Notes: a model not told the origin generated them from the sequence alone. Shown: positions 6,524-15,926, counted from the stretch's first letter. The stretch is DNA of 64,000 nucleotides from JAMXLJ01 sp036558745 (GCA_036558745.1 DATBEZ010000013.1:1-64000), one strand, 5' to 3'. Program-made: numbers and translations.

Positions 6524-8671
6524 CTACAGCGCGAGGCCGCGCGCGATGTCGAAGCCGGGCCAATACGCGGTCGTGTGCGGCGCCGGCGCACCGGCCGTGA
6601 TCACGAACCCGTGGACGCCGCCGTACCCGTCGACGACGTAGCCGGCGGAGCCGTCGGGCGTGTTCGCGACGCCGCGCGCGATGTCCCATCCTCGCCAGTA
6701 GGAGCCCCGTGTCGCGGCGGACGCGCGTCGGCCGGCGACCTCGAACGGGTGCAGTCCGCCCCATCCGTCGAGCACGTAGCCGCCACCGGCCGGGACCAGT
6801 GCGACACCTCGCGCGATGCCCCAGCCGGGCCAGTACGGCGCACCGGCGGGCCTCGGTGGCGACGCGTTGTTCCCGATCGCGAACGGGTGGAGCCCACCCC
6901 AGGCGTCGACGACGTAGCCGCCCGTGCCGGCGCCGTTGATCGCGACGCCGCGCGCGATGTCCCACCCCGGCCAGTACGGACCGCCGCGCGCCGCCGGTGG
7001 AAGCGGGTTGTTCCCGACCGCGAACGGATGGAGTCCGCCGAAGCCGTCGAGGACGTAGCCGCCTCGATTCGACGGAAGCAACGCGACCCCGCGTGCGATG
7101 TCGAAGCTCCAGTGCGGCCCGCCGCGCGTGGGGCCCAACGACGACGCGCTACCCGTCGTCACGCCGTGCAACGCGCCGAGACCGTCGACGACGTATCCGG
7201 CGCTCGCAGCCTGCGCGCGCGGAGGCGGTGGCGGCGGGGGAGGCGGTGGCGGTGGGGGTGCACCGCTGAACGTGTAGGTGTGCACGTCGAAGGTGCGCCC
7301 GAGCTCGTCGGTGGGCGCGACGGTGACGGTGCCGCCGTTCACCGTGACCTTGATGAAGTGGAAGACGCGGGTCGCGGCATCGGGTACGGGTGCGGCACCG
7401 CACCTCGAGCCCTGCCCGCGAGTGGGCGACCATCCGATCGCGTACGCGTCCACCGCGCTGCAGCCGCTGACCGACTCGAGCGTCCCGCCTCCCCCGCCGG
7501 TGACGTAGCTCACGGGATAGCCGGCACGGCTCGGGACGTTCCGCTCGTAGATGTGCGCGTGACCGTTGAAGACGATGTCGACGCCGTGCGCGGCGAGCAG
7601 GCCCTCGAGCCCGTCGGGCCCCTGGAGATCCGTGTCGGAGTGCTGGGAGGACTGGTCGGCGTAGAGCGGGTAGTGGAAGAACGCGAACTTGAGCCCGCCG
7701 GGATGGGCAGCCAGATCGGCCGCCAGCCACTTGTACTCCGGGCTACTGGGCGACCAGTGCGCGGCCGCGTCGTTCGCGTACACGTCCGCGTTGCCGGTGT
7801 TCGTGTCGCCCCACGCCGCCGTCAGGACGTAGAAGCGCGCCGGTCCGGCCGAGAACGCGTACCAGGCGCTCGCGTAGTTCACCGAGGACGAGCCGTTCAC
7901 GCAACAGTAGGTGTCGCCGACGTAGCGCCCGCCCGAGCTCGACACCGCGACGTCCTGCGGCCAGTTGGTCAGGTCCGCGTGCCCGCTCCCCGACGAGAGC
8001 CCGTGGTTCCCTACCGCGGGGAACAGCGGGATGGAGCGGCCGGGTACGGCCCAGAACGAGGGTCCGAAGATCGCGCTGACGTTCGCGGCGTGCTGGTGGA
8101 GGTCGCCGTAGTTCGTCTGGTCGCCGTTCGGGTACCCGTTGTCACCGATGGAGAGCGCGAACCGCACGCCGCTCGACGCAAGCTGGGAGTACAGGCGCGA
8201 CTGATCGGCGTTGTTGCCGCTCGCGTCCGTCTGGCCCCAGTCGCCGAAGACCGCGAAGGAGTACGGCGTCGTCGCGCCGGCGGGCACCTGACTCGTGAAC
8301 GTCGGCGAGGCGTCGGTACCGAGCAGGTCGGCGCCGGCGAGCAGGGGCCGGTAGCAGTAGGTGCCGGTGGCGGGAAGCGTCACCGTCGCCTTCCACTGGT
8401 ACTCGGCGACGCCGTTCACGCTGATCGCCTGCCGCGACGCGGCGGCGGTGCTCGTGAGCGCACACCCGCCGGAGCCCGCGGCTCCGAAGCGTACGGAACC
8501 GGTCGTCGCCGACCGGTCCGTCGCCCAATTGAAGGTGACGGTCTGGCCGACGAGGTCCGTGAGGTATGGATACCTGCTCAGCGATCCTGCCGGCGCCGCC
8601 GACGCGACGCCGACGAACCCCGCGCCCAGGATCGCGACGCTCCCGAGGAGCGCCGCCCAGCGAAGGCGCAT
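6524..8671 (-). CDS. Secreted metallophosphatase with N-terminal PAP-like domain and C-terminal repeats
   Basis: The 715-residue protein begins with a signal peptide (ATG 8671 behind AGGAAG). A beta domain like the N-terminus of purple acid phosphatases follows (YPYLTDLVGQTVTFNWATD). Next comes a calcineurin-like catalytic domain with the metal-ligand blocks FAVFGDWGQTD, LSIGDNGYPNGD, VGNHG, FFHYPLY and GHAHIYER. A poly-proline linker of about 14 Pro (bases 7218-7262) leads to five copies of a roughly 45-residue repeat (GYVLDGWGGLHPF ... YWPGWDIARGVAL). The enzyme probably hydrolyses phosphoesters outside the cell. The repeats may bind the wall or a polymer, which is inference. Confidence 0.88.
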   Translation of the reverse strand: MRLRWAALLGSVAILGAGFVGVASAAPAGSLSRYPYLTDLVGQTVTFNWATDRSATTGSVRFGAAGSGGCALTSTAAASRQAISVNGVAEYQWKATVTLPATGTYCYRPLLAGADLLGTDASPTFTSQVPAGATTPYSFAVFGDWGQTDASGNNADQSRLYSQLASSGVRFALSIGDNGYPNGDQTNYGDLHQHAANVSAIFGPSFWAVPGRSIPLFPAVGNHGLSSGSGHADLTNWPQDVAVSSSGGRYVGDTYCCVNGSSSVNYASAWYAFSAGPARFYVLTAAWGDTNTGNADVYANDAAAHWSPSSPEYKWLAADLAAHPGGLKFAFFHYPLYADQSSQHSDTDLQGPDGLEGLLAAHGVDIVFNGHAHIYERNVPSRAGYPVSYVTGGGGGTLESVSGCSAVDAYAIGWSPTRGQGSRCGAAPVPDAATRVFHFIKVTVNGGTVTVAPTDELGRTFDVHTYTFSGAPPPPPPPPPPPPPRAQAASAGYVVDGLGALHGVTTGSASSLGPTRGGPHWSFDIARGVALLPSNRGGYVLDGFGGLHPFAVGNNPLPPAARGGPYWPGWDIARGVAINGAGTGGYVVDAWGGLHPFAIGNNASPPRPAGAPYWPGWGIARGVALVPAGGGYVLDGWGGLHPFEVAGRRASAATRGSYWRGWDIARGVANTPDGSAGYVVDGYGGVHGFVITAGAPAPHTTAYWPGFDIARGLAL
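6527..7205 (-). repeat. Five tandem coding repeats (GY-V-D-G-x-GGLHPF type)
   Basis: At the 3' end of the metallophosphatase gene five units of about 135 bases each encode GYVxDGxGGLHPF followed by YWPGWDIARGVAL. The two middle units are the most alike, and the outer ones have drifted to HGVTTG and HGFVIT. Such repeats recur at the ends of actinobacterial secreted proteins, and each unit looks like a blade or short beta motif. Confidence 0.85.
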
Positions 8672-8723
8672 CCCGAACTTCCTGCCCCAATGACGGCCGA
8701 ACCGGCCGTCGCCCGGACAAAGG

Positions 8724-9800
8724 TTAGACACTGCCCGCGGCGATGTAAACGCGGGTAAGTTCCGCGGTTCGGGCAGTGGCCGGGAGGGGTCGGCGCAGTG
8801 ACGTCGTGTCGGCGCGCCACGCGGCGAGGAGCCGGCCGCTGAACCGTTGCTCGAGGAGCGTTGCCGCCCGCGCGCCGAAGATCACGTCGGGTGCGAGGTG
8901 CGGTTCCTCGTCGAGCAGTGCCGGGACCATCGTGTTCAGGGCGACGCCCTCGTGGACCGTGTCGGCCACGACGTGGACGTCGTAGAAGCGACGACCGGGC
9001 GCAGCGACTCCGAGCCCGGCGAGGGCGCGCGCGTAGCGACCCATCGGCCCGACGGACGTCATCTCGAAGAGAGCCAGGTGCCCGACGCACGCGGCGCGCC
9101 AGCGTCGGTGCAGTCCGAAGAGCGACACGACGTTGGCGGTCGCCAGCGTCGGTCCCGGCACGAGATCCAGGTACGCGCCGTAGGTCGGGTCCAAGCCCAA
9201 CGAGCGCATCGTCGTCGAGAACAGCTCGGCATGCACCTCGTCGGCATCGCCGGCCCCGTACTCGTCGTATTGGATCAGCGCCATGGCGGCCTTCGCGCCA
9301 CCACGCACACGTGGAATGGCCCACGTGTGCGGGTCCGCCTCCTTGAGCTGATACACCGACCGGTGGACGAGGAACTCGCGCATCTCGCAACGCGTCCCGC
9401 GCTCGACCATCCAGGACGACAACGACCCGCGATCGTCTCCGGATGCGAGCTCGAGCAACACGTCGCGAGCGTCGGCGGGACCGGCGGTACCGCTGCCCGG
9501 AACCTCGTCCAACAGACGAGCTTCGAAACGACGTTCCAGTCGACTCCGCACCTCGAGCAGTGCCGGCGCCCATTCCCAATCCGGATCCACACCCGCGAAG
9601 CCGCGGTAGTGGAGCTCGTAGCAGCACGTCAGCGCGAGTTGGGCGTCGTCGTCGTCGAGCATGTCGACGTCGTCGAGTCGTGGGATCGCGACGCGACCGG
9701 GAGATCTGTGGAGCGCGGCGAGGACGGCCTCGCTGACGGGTCCACGAGGCGGGGGCGTCTCGGGCGAGCCCGGGTGAGCGGTCCATGAGGGCTCGGTCAT
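8724..9800 (-). CDS. Iron-containing redox enzyme family (haem-oxygenase-like) protein
   Basis: The 358-residue product resembles the haem-oxygenase-like diiron group. It has YELHYRGFAGVDPDWEW, then a long helical body with RGGAKAAMALIQYDEYGAG, and a C-terminal part with FYDVHVVADTVHEGVAL. The Glu and His residues in these blocks are the expected metal ligands. ATG 9800 is chosen because the upstream extension is Arg-rich and shadow-like. Family members include fatty-acid decarboxylases and N-oxygenases, so the substrate cannot be set. It lies 52 bases upstream of the metallophosphatase on the same strand. Confidence 0.8.
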   Translation of the reverse strand: MTEPSWTAHPGSPETPPPRGPVSEAVLAALHRSPGRVAIPRLDDVDMLDDDDAQLALTCCYELHYRGFAGVDPDWEWAPALLEVRSRLERRFEARLLDEVPGSGTAGPADARDVLLELASGDDRGSLSSWMVERGTRCEMREFLVHRSVYQLKEADPHTWAIPRVRGGAKAAMALIQYDEYGAGDADEVHAELFSTTMRSLGLDPTYGAYLDLVPGPTLATANVVSLFGLHRRWRAACVGHLALFEMTSVGPMGRYARALAGLGVAAPGRRFYDVHVVADTVHEGVALNTMVPALLDEEPHLAPDVIFGARAATLLEQRFSGRLLAAWRADTTSLRRPLPATARTAELTRVYIAAGSV

Positions 9801-9975
9801 GAACCGCCCCGTACCCGCACGGAGCAACGGGAGAAACGTGTCGGCGCGTCGGTGTCGGACGACACAAAGGGATCGCGCATCGCTCGCGCGGCATCGTGCG
9901 CGCCGCGTTCGGCCAGCGGGAAGTGCTGCGCGGGCGGGGCGCCGGGCAGCGGGACGGAACCGACGGGGGAGAGCG

Positions 9976-10232
9976 ATGAAGGCAGTCACCTGGCACGGCA
10001 AGACGGAGTTCTTCGAGCGCGCGGGCATGGAGGACACGAAGCTCGGTCAGGCAAGAAGGACGACCCCGCCGACGTGGCGCGCGAGGGGTTCGAGGCGATG
10101 ATGGCGGGCAAGGACCACATCGTCGCCGGGTCCTTCAAGAACCGGAACCAGGTCGCGGCGGGACCGGTCCTCCCCGACACCGTCACCGCTGCCGCGCACG
10201 GGAAGATGTCGGAGCCGGGCTCGGGCAGCTGA
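9976..10232 (+). pseudogene. Deletion chimera: Zn-alcohol dehydrogenase start fused to SDR C-terminus, frameshifted
   Basis: The ATG at 9976 (behind GGGGGAGAGCG) encodes MKAVTWHGK, the usual N-terminus of zinc-dependent alcohol/formaldehyde dehydrogenases. The sequence then jumps to TEFFERAGMEDTKLGQ, typical of the C-terminal third of a short-chain dehydrogenase. That segment continues only in the next frame as GKKDDPADVAREGFEAMMAG, then HIVAGSFKNR and VLPDTVTAAAHGKMSEPGS. A single missing base near 10050 (expected CAGGGCAAG, found CAGGCAAG) explains the frame change. Both parents are known to occur as neighbours, so an internal deletion is the simplest origin. Confidence 0.75.
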
Positions 10233-10287
10233 GATCCACGGGCGGTCACCCCGCCCGGCGCCCGGTGCGGACGCGCCCCGTGAGGTC

Positions 10288-10293
10288 TAGCGT
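10288..10293 (+). promoter_or_regulatory. -10 box of a leaderless transcript
   Basis: TAGCGT ends 6 bases before the GTG at 10300. This matches the TAnnnT-6/7-start pattern of actinobacterial leaderless mRNAs, and no Shine-Dalgarno is present. Confidence 0.6.
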
Positions 10294-10299
10294 CTGATC

Positions 10300-12945
10300 G
10301 TGGCGGCGCTGGAGCGAGCGTTCGTGATGGCGGACATCGCCGGCAGCACCAGGCTGTGGAACCGCTACCCCGAGCGCATGGCGCATGCGCTCGCTCGCCA
10401 CGACGCGATCGCAGGCGCTGCGGTCGATGGCGCGGGCGGAACGATCGTGAAGCACACCGGAGACGGCTTCATCGCGGTCTTCGTCGACGTGACGAGCGCC
10501 GTCGCCGCGATGACCGAGTACCAGCGAGTCCTGGCCCGGCCGCCGTTCTCCGACGACGTCGTGTTGCGGAGCCGCGTGTGCATCCATCGGGGGGCTGCGC
10601 AACCACGTGGGAGTGACTGGTTCGGTCCCGCGATGAACCATCTGGCGCGACTGACCGACCTCGTCGCGCCGACGCACGTCGTGCTCTCGGCCGCGGCAGC
10701 CGCGCGACTCGACACGACGACGGCCGTCGACCACCTCGGCGCGTTCTCCGTGCGCGACTTCCCGGAGCCCGTCGCGCTCTTCGCGCTCGACCTTCCCGAC
10801 TCCGTCGGCCCGGCTCTCTCGATCATCGCCGGCCAGGGGCTCCCGCACTATCGGGCGCCGTTCGTGGGCCGCAGTGGTGACGTCGCGGCAGTGCGCGCGC
10901 TCCTCGATGATCACGACCTCGTGACCCTCGTCGGCTTCGGCGGGATGGGCAAGACCCGTCTCGCGGTCGAGGTCGCCACGCACTGGGCCGACCGCGACGG
11001 TGCTCGCGCCTACTTCGTCGACCTGCTGTCGTCCGACGAGCCGATGGTGGCAGTGGCGGAGGCCGTCGGTCTGCCGGCCGAGCGCATGGCGCCGGACACG
11101 TCGCCCGCAGAGAGCATCGGCAGGCACTTGGGCTCCGGGCCCGTCCTCATCGTGGTCGACAACTGCGAGCACGTGATCGACGGGGCGGCGGCGCTCTGCG
11201 ACGCGCTCACGTCGTGCCGCCCCGAGACGCGCGTGCTCGCCACCAGCCGTGAAGCGCTCGAGGTCGACGGCGAGGCGGTCTACCCGCTCGGGCCGCTGGA
11301 CGAGGCGACCGCGCTCGAGTTGCTGCGTCAGCGCGCCGCCGCGGTGAGCGCAGGACCGATCGACGAGCACGTGGCCGCGCGGCTCTGCAACGACGTCGAC
11401 TGCATGCCGCTCGGCATCGAGCTCATCGTGGCGCGGCTCCGCCACCTCGATGCGCTCGACCTCGCCGATGAGCTCGACGACAGCATCGACGAGCTCCGCG
11501 GTCGGCGACGGAGCGACAGCGACCGTCACGCGACCATGCGGTCGGTGATCGCCTGGAGCTACGACGTCCTCCCCGACGACGAGCAGGTGTTGCTCGTCCA
11601 GCTCGCGCAATTCCCGGCACCGTGGCCCCGTGCGGCCGTTTCGGCGTTCGCGGGAAACGCCGGGACGCGCGCGCTCGACGGGCTCCGAGCCAAGTCGTTG
11701 GTCATGACGGCCGGCGCGGGAGAGCTGCGCCTCCTCGAAGTGGTGCGCCAGTTCTGCGCGGAGGTGCTCGCGGGCGACGAGCCGCGGGCACACACCGCTC
11801 GTGACACGCTCGTGACGTGGGCCCGGGCATTCATCCCGGAGCATCCCGACGAGGGCGACCCGGTGTTCGACCCACAAGCAGCGCGCGCACTCGTGGAGCA
11901 GCTGCCGAACATCCGGGCCGCGATCGCCGCCGCCGAGCGCAACGGGAGGGGCGCTGACGAAGCCGCGCTCGTGATCGCGCTCTGGCCACTCGTCTTCGAC
12001 GGACGCGCGCGTGGGTGGCTCGGTCCGCAGCTCGAAGCGACGCTCTCGCGGACGGTCGATCCGCACCTGCGACGCATCCTCATCCGACTCGCTTTCCAGG
12101 ACACCTTCGAACACCACGTCGACACGGAGCGGGAGGGTCGGCTCGTCGCGATGCTCCGCGACATCGACCATCACGCGAGTGCCACGCGATACTCCGGACT
12201 GAATCACGCAGTCCGCCAAGTGGTTGCCGACCGCGTGCTCGGGCTCGATCCGACGCCGACCCGCGAGGGGCTGGAGGCGACTGCCGCGGCCTCTCGTGGC
12301 GAGGGGCGCCGGCTCGACGAAGGCCTTGCGCACCTCTACATCGCGTTCTCCCACCTGTTGAGCGGCGAACACGCCGCGTGTGTCGACGCGGCGGAGCGGG
12401 CCGCGGACCTGATCCGGCGGGTCAACTTCGTGTCGGTCGTCGCGCTCGCCGACGCGACGACCGCGCAGGCGCAGCAGGGTCTCGGTGATCTCGACGCCGC
12501 GCTGCGGATCGCCGAGAACGCAGTCCTGCTCGGCGAGAACGCGCGGTGGGAGACGTCGGTGCGGGCGGTGTACGCGTCGGGACTGGCACGCGCCGGCCGG
12601 TCGCGTGACGCGGATGCCGCCGTCGCGCCGATCGTCGACCTGGCGCTGACCCACAAGGTGCCGTTCATGCTCTTCGACGCGCTCATCGCGTATGCGGCCG
12701 TCCGCGCTGCCTGCGGCGATCGCGACACCGCTGCCGAGGCCCTCGACCTGACCGGCGTGGGCCGGACGCCGATCACGATCGCGATGACGTTCGACGTCGC
12801 GGCGCAGATCGGCCTCGAGCTCACGCTCGACCGCTTCGTCGAGTCGTTCGACGCCGATGCCGTCGATCGCCGCGCGGCACGCGCGCTCGACTACGTCGGT
12901 GCGGTCAGCCCGGGATCACCTTCCCACGGCTCGACGGTTCGCTGA
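10300..12945 (+). CDS. Class III cyclase-domain / NB-ARC ATPase regulator
   Basis: The 881-residue protein has a class III nucleotide cyclase domain at residues about 5-170 (FVMADIAGSTRLW with the first metal Asp, VKHTGDGF with the substrate Lys and second Asp, and N-H-L-A-R for the transition-state Asn/Arg). An NB-ARC-type ATPase follows, with P-loop GFGGMGKTRLA and Walker B LIVVDNCEHV. A helical C-terminus of TPR character completes it. All core cyclase residues are visible, so it may make a cyclic nucleotide. No DNA-binding domain is seen. Its 3' end overlaps the convergent hydrolase gene by 30 bases. Confidence 0.85.
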   Translation: MAALERAFVMADIAGSTRLWNRYPERMAHALARHDAIAGAAVDGAGGTIVKHTGDGFIAVFVDVTSAVAAMTEYQRVLARPPFSDDVVLRSRVCIHRGAAQPRGSDWFGPAMNHLARLTDLVAPTHVVLSAAAAARLDTTTAVDHLGAFSVRDFPEPVALFALDLPDSVGPALSIIAGQGLPHYRAPFVGRSGDVAAVRALLDDHDLVTLVGFGGMGKTRLAVEVATHWADRDGARAYFVDLLSSDEPMVAVAEAVGLPAERMAPDTSPAESIGRHLGSGPVLIVVDNCEHVIDGAAALCDALTSCRPETRVLATSREALEVDGEAVYPLGPLDEATALELLRQRAAAVSAGPIDEHVAARLCNDVDCMPLGIELIVARLRHLDALDLADELDDSIDELRGRRRSDSDRHATMRSVIAWSYDVLPDDEQVLLVQLAQFPAPWPRAAVSAFAGNAGTRALDGLRAKSLVMTAGAGELRLLEVVRQFCAEVLAGDEPRAHTARDTLVTWARAFIPEHPDEGDPVFDPQAARALVEQLPNIRAAIAAAERNGRGADEAALVIALWPLVFDGRARGWLGPQLEATLSRTVDPHLRRILIRLAFQDTFEHHVDTEREGRLVAMLRDIDHHASATRYSGLNHAVRQVVADRVLGLDPTPTREGLEATAAASRGEGRRLDEGLAHLYIAFSHLLSGEHAACVDAAERAADLIRRVNFVSVVALADATTAQAQQGLGDLDAALRIAENAVLLGENARWETSVRAVYASGLARAGRSRDADAAVAPIVDLALTHKVPFMLFDALIAYAAVRAACGDRDTAAEALDLTGVGRTPITIAMTFDVAAQIGLELTLDRFVESFDADAVDRRAARALDYVGAVSPGSPSHGSTVR

Positions 12946-13788
12946 GGAGCTCGGGACCGGTGTCGGCCGGCCGAGACGCGGGGGCGCGTTCCGGAGAGCG
13001 GCCGTCGCCTCGACGGTGGACGCGACGAAGTCCGGGTCGTCCCAGGTCGGGACGTGGCCGAGTCCTCGACGGGTGACGATCCTCGTCTGCGGTGGCAGTT
13101 GGGCGAAGTCGGTCTCACCCAACCGGATCAGCGGATCCCGGGTGCCGAAGACGACGGTCACGGGAGAGGGTATCGAGTCGCCACCCGTGAACCGCCGGCC
13201 CCGGGTCGCGGCCATCGTGCGCCCGAAGTCGCTGTTGCGAAGGTTCGCCGTGTCGGCCGCGGCGATGTCCGGGGGGATGCGCCACGGACGGCCGAACAGA
13301 CCGAACAACGCGACCGTGCGGATGACCCGGTTGCGGATCGCCACGTCCGCACCGGGCAACCGGGTCTCGTTCGTCCAGAGCGCGAAGCCCGCGCGGTGCC
13401 GCCAACTGTCGGCACCCCGCCCTTCCTTCCAGATCCCGGCCGGCATGAACGCGCACACCGAACGCGCGCGGCCGCGCCGCGCGAGCTCCAAGGCGATCCA
13501 GCCGCCGAGTGAGTTGCCCACGAGGTTCGCCGCGGACCATCCCACCGCGTCCATCGTCGTCTCGACCTGATCGGCGAGCCATCCGGGTCCGGTCTCGACA
13601 TCGGGCGAGGCCCGCTCGGATGTGCCGAAGCCCGGGAGGTCCACGGCGACGACGTCGAAGCGGCCGCCGAGCCGTCCGATGACGGGCTGCCACACCTCGC
13701 GTCGGTGTCCGATGCCGTGGATCAGCAACAACGGCGGCCCGTTGCCGCGGCGGTCGTACGAGATGCGCGGCGAACGGCTCGTGCTCAC
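12916..13788 (-). CDS. Alpha/beta-fold hydrolase
   Basis: This 290-residue protein shows the oxyanion-hole segment LLLIHGIGH, nucleophile elbow GNSLGG with Ser, acid region FGTRDPLIR and catalytic His in GLGHVPTWDDPD. The GTG at 13788 is preferred because GGGAGGTC lies just upstream; a longer start at 13869 adds an unconvincing charged leader. It is cytoplasmic with no signal peptide, and its substrate is unknown. Confidence 0.85.
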   Translation of the reverse strand: MSTSRSPRISYDRRGNGPPLLLIHGIGHRREVWQPVIGRLGGRFDVVAVDLPGFGTSERASPDVETGPGWLADQVETTMDAVGWSAANLVGNSLGGWIALELARRGRARSVCAFMPAGIWKEGRGADSWRHRAGFALWTNETRLPGADVAIRNRVIRTVALFGLFGRPWRIPPDIAAADTANLRNSDFGRTMAATRGRRFTGGDSIPSPVTVVFGTRDPLIRLGETDFAQLPPQTRIVTRRGLGHVPTWDDPDFVASTVEATAALRNAPPRLGRPTPVPSSSANRRAVGR

Positions 13789-13882
13789 GCTTCGACCTCC
13801 CTCGGCGTCACGACTCCCAAGTGGTACGTCGCGAGCGAGCGGATGGTCGGTCCGTGTGCCCGCGGGCACAGGACCGGTGTCT

Positions 13883-13888
13883 TAGGCT
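13883..13888 (+). promoter_or_regulatory. -10 box of a leaderless transcript
   Basis: TAGGCT stands 6 bases before ATG 13895 with no Shine-Dalgarno between them. Confidence 0.6.
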
Positions 13889-13894
13889 CCCGCG

Positions 13895-14944
13895 ATGGTC
13901 GCGGTGCCGCTCGATGTGTCCGAGGTGTCACCGGACTGGCTCTCGGAGGCGCTCGGCGTCGACGTGGTCGCGGTCGACGTCCTCGAGCGGTCGGTCGCCA
14001 CGAACCAGCGGGCGCGGATCGCTGTCACGTACTCGCGCCGCGACGCAGCGCCCGCGTCGTTGTTCGTGAAGCTGGCGCCTCTGGACCCGGTCCACCGGGA
14101 GATGATCGGCGCGACCGGCATGGGCGAGCGGGAGGTGCAGTTCTTCGCCGACGTCGCGTCGACGCTCGACCTCCGCGTGCCGCGGGCGCACCATGTCGCC
14201 ACCGCGGAGGACGGCGCCTTCGTCCTGGTGCTCGAGGACCTGACCGCATCAGGGTGCGCATTCTCCGACGGCGCCTGGGGCGTCACCGCGGACGCCGCCG
14301 CCGGCGCGGTCGAGGAGCTGGCCCGGATGCACGCGCGCTTCGAGCATCCCGATGTCCGAGCCCGCGTCGCGCCGTGGCTGGGTGCGGTGCGTCCCCGACG
14401 CACCGACCTGACCGCGCAGCGGCTGCGCACGGTCCTCGACGCACATGGTGACGTGCTGACCGCGAGCTACCTGGCCGCGGGTGAGCTGTACGTCGAGCAT
14501 CACGCGCGTCTCGATGCGTTGTGGAACGGGGGACCGCAGACCTACATCCACGGCGACCCGCACATCGGCAACGTCTTCCTGGACGGCGGCCGAGTCGGCT
14601 TCTTCGACTGGGGTCTGTCGCGGCTCAGCACGCACCTGCGCGACGTGAGCTACTTCCTGACGATGACGGTCGATCCCGACGAGCGGCGGCGGTCGGAACG
14701 CGATCTGCTGCACGTCTACCTCGACGCCCTTCGCGCCGCCGGCGGTGCCGACATCTCCTTCGACGACGCCTGGTTCGTCCACCGGGTACAGGCCGGTTAC
14801 ACCGTCGTGGCCACATTCCTCGCGTTCACGCCCACGTACGCGAGCGGTGACGGTCAGGGCCTCGGACGCGCGCTGCGGCGGCGATCCGAGCTGGCGCTGG
14901 ACGACCTCGAGGCGGTCGACGCGATGCGTGCCGCGCTCTCCTGA
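13895..14944 (+). CDS. APH-type phosphotransferase (aminoglycoside phosphotransferase / EcKinase-like)
   Basis: The 349-residue product has the protein-kinase-like phosphotransferase core: an N-lobe Lys in SLFVKLAPLD, a hinge region LVLEDLTASG, the Brenner-type catalytic loop YIHGDPHIGNVF and the metal-binding FFDWGLS. The family phosphorylates small molecules such as sugars, choline, ecdysteroids or drugs. No resistance function should be read into it without assay. It is probably transcribed without a leader from the TAGGCT box and ends 10 bases from the convergent FHA gene. Confidence 0.85.
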   Translation: MVAVPLDVSEVSPDWLSEALGVDVVAVDVLERSVATNQRARIAVTYSRRDAAPASLFVKLAPLDPVHREMIGATGMGEREVQFFADVASTLDLRVPRAHHVATAEDGAFVLVLEDLTASGCAFSDGAWGVTADAAAGAVEELARMHARFEHPDVRARVAPWLGAVRPRRTDLTAQRLRTVLDAHGDVLTASYLAAGELYVEHHARLDALWNGGPQTYIHGDPHIGNVFLDGGRVGFFDWGLSRLSTHLRDVSYFLTMTVDPDERRRSERDLLHVYLDALRAAGGADISFDDAWFVHRVQAGYTVVATFLAFTPTYASGDGQGLGRALRRRSELALDDLEAVDAMRAALS

Positions 14945-14954
14945 CCGCGCGCCT

Positions 14955-15920
14955 TCAGGACGTCGCGCCGTCCGTCCGCTCGATCGGGAGACGCAGCGCG
15001 TGCACCGCCTCCTGCTCGCGCCGGCCCTTCACCGCGATCCACGCGCGGGCGTCGAGTGGATAGCGGCCGGCGATGTCGTCGTACAACATCGCCGCGACGA
15101 GCACCTCGCCGCGACCCTCGCGCGCCGCCAGCCCCGAGAGCCGGAACGCCAGGTTGGCGGCATCCCCCACGACACCGAGCAGCGCGCCGGTCATCGAGCT
15201 CACCGCCGCATCACCGCGCGCGACGCCCCAACCGATGCGGAGTGGACCGCCGTCGGGTGAGCGCAACGCGAGCGTCGGCGTGAGCTCGTCGAGCCGGGCC
15301 GCGGCAGCGACGACGAAGTCGAGCGCGAGTTGCGGTGCCTGCGGCACCGACCCGGCCTCCCACACCGCGAAGAACGCGTCGCCGACGAAGTTGCTGAGCG
15401 TGCCCTGGTACGTCGTCAGGAGTGAACGGAACGCCCGGAGCAAGGTGTCGAGGGTCTCCATGACGACCCGGCTCGGCGACCCGGCGCTGATGGCGGAGAA
15501 GCCGACGATGTCGCCGACGACCATGACCAGATCGGCGTCGCTGACCCGCCGGATGGTCTCGGTGGGCACGGGGGCGTCCGCCGGATGTGACCAGTCGGTA
15601 CGGAATTCGAGCTCCACCGAGCCGACCGTCAAACGGTCCCCCGACTTGAGCGGGACCGGCACCGCACGCTCGATGCGGACGCCGTTGAGGCGGGTTCCGT
15701 TCGTGCTCGTGTCGACGACCGACGCGCCACGTTCGCGCCGGACCCGTATCTCGAGGTGGTTGCGAGACGCGTGATCGTCGTCGACGAGGAGGCGGTGACG
15801 CGCCTCGATCCCGGTGCACTCGCGACCGACGAACATGCGCTCGTAGATCGCCACCTCGCGCGCGGCGCCCGACCCCGCCAGTACCACCAGGTGGGCATCG
15901 GGCCTGCCCTCCTCGGCCAT
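14955..15920 (-). CDS. FHA domain / class III cyclase-domain protein
   Basis: The 321-residue protein has an N-terminal FHA domain (residues about 10-105, with VGREC, SRNHLEI and STNGTRLNG phosphothreonine-binding blocks). A class III cyclase domain follows at about 125-310. The first metal Asp is in VVGDIVGFS and the second in NFVGDAFF, but the substrate Lys is Asn here, so its specificity or activity is doubtful. The transition-state N-x-x-x-R (NLAFR) is kept. It likely couples Ser/Thr-kinase signalling to nucleotide binding. A minus-strand TAGAGT 6 bases before the ATG suggests a leaderless mRNA. Confidence 0.88.
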   Translation of the reverse strand: MAEEGRPDAHLVVLAGSGAAREVAIYERMFVGRECTGIEARHRLLVDDDHASRNHLEIRVRRERGASVVDTSTNGTRLNGVRIERAVPVPLKSGDRLTVGSVELEFRTDWSHPADAPVPTETIRRVSDADLVMVVGDIVGFSAISAGSPSRVVMETLDTLLRAFRSLLTTYQGTLSNFVGDAFFAVWEAGSVPQAPQLALDFVVAAAARLDELTPTLALRSPDGGPLRIGWGVARGDAAVSSMTGALLGVVGDAANLAFRLSGLAAREGRGEVLVAAMLYDDIAGRYPLDARAWIAVKGRREQEAVHALRLPIERTDGATS

Positions 15921-15926
15921 GCGCGC

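Noticed and set aside
6575..8758. 727-residue open frame opposite the metallophosphatase gene
   Set aside because: Arg/Val-rich composition and no domain; it is the antisense shadow of a high-GC gene whose real product has clear catalytic motifs.
10246..12654. 802-residue open frame opposite the cyclase/NB-ARC gene
   Set aside because: Low-complexity Arg/Glu/Val sequence with no recognisable fold; the plus-strand protein has P-loop and cyclase motifs.
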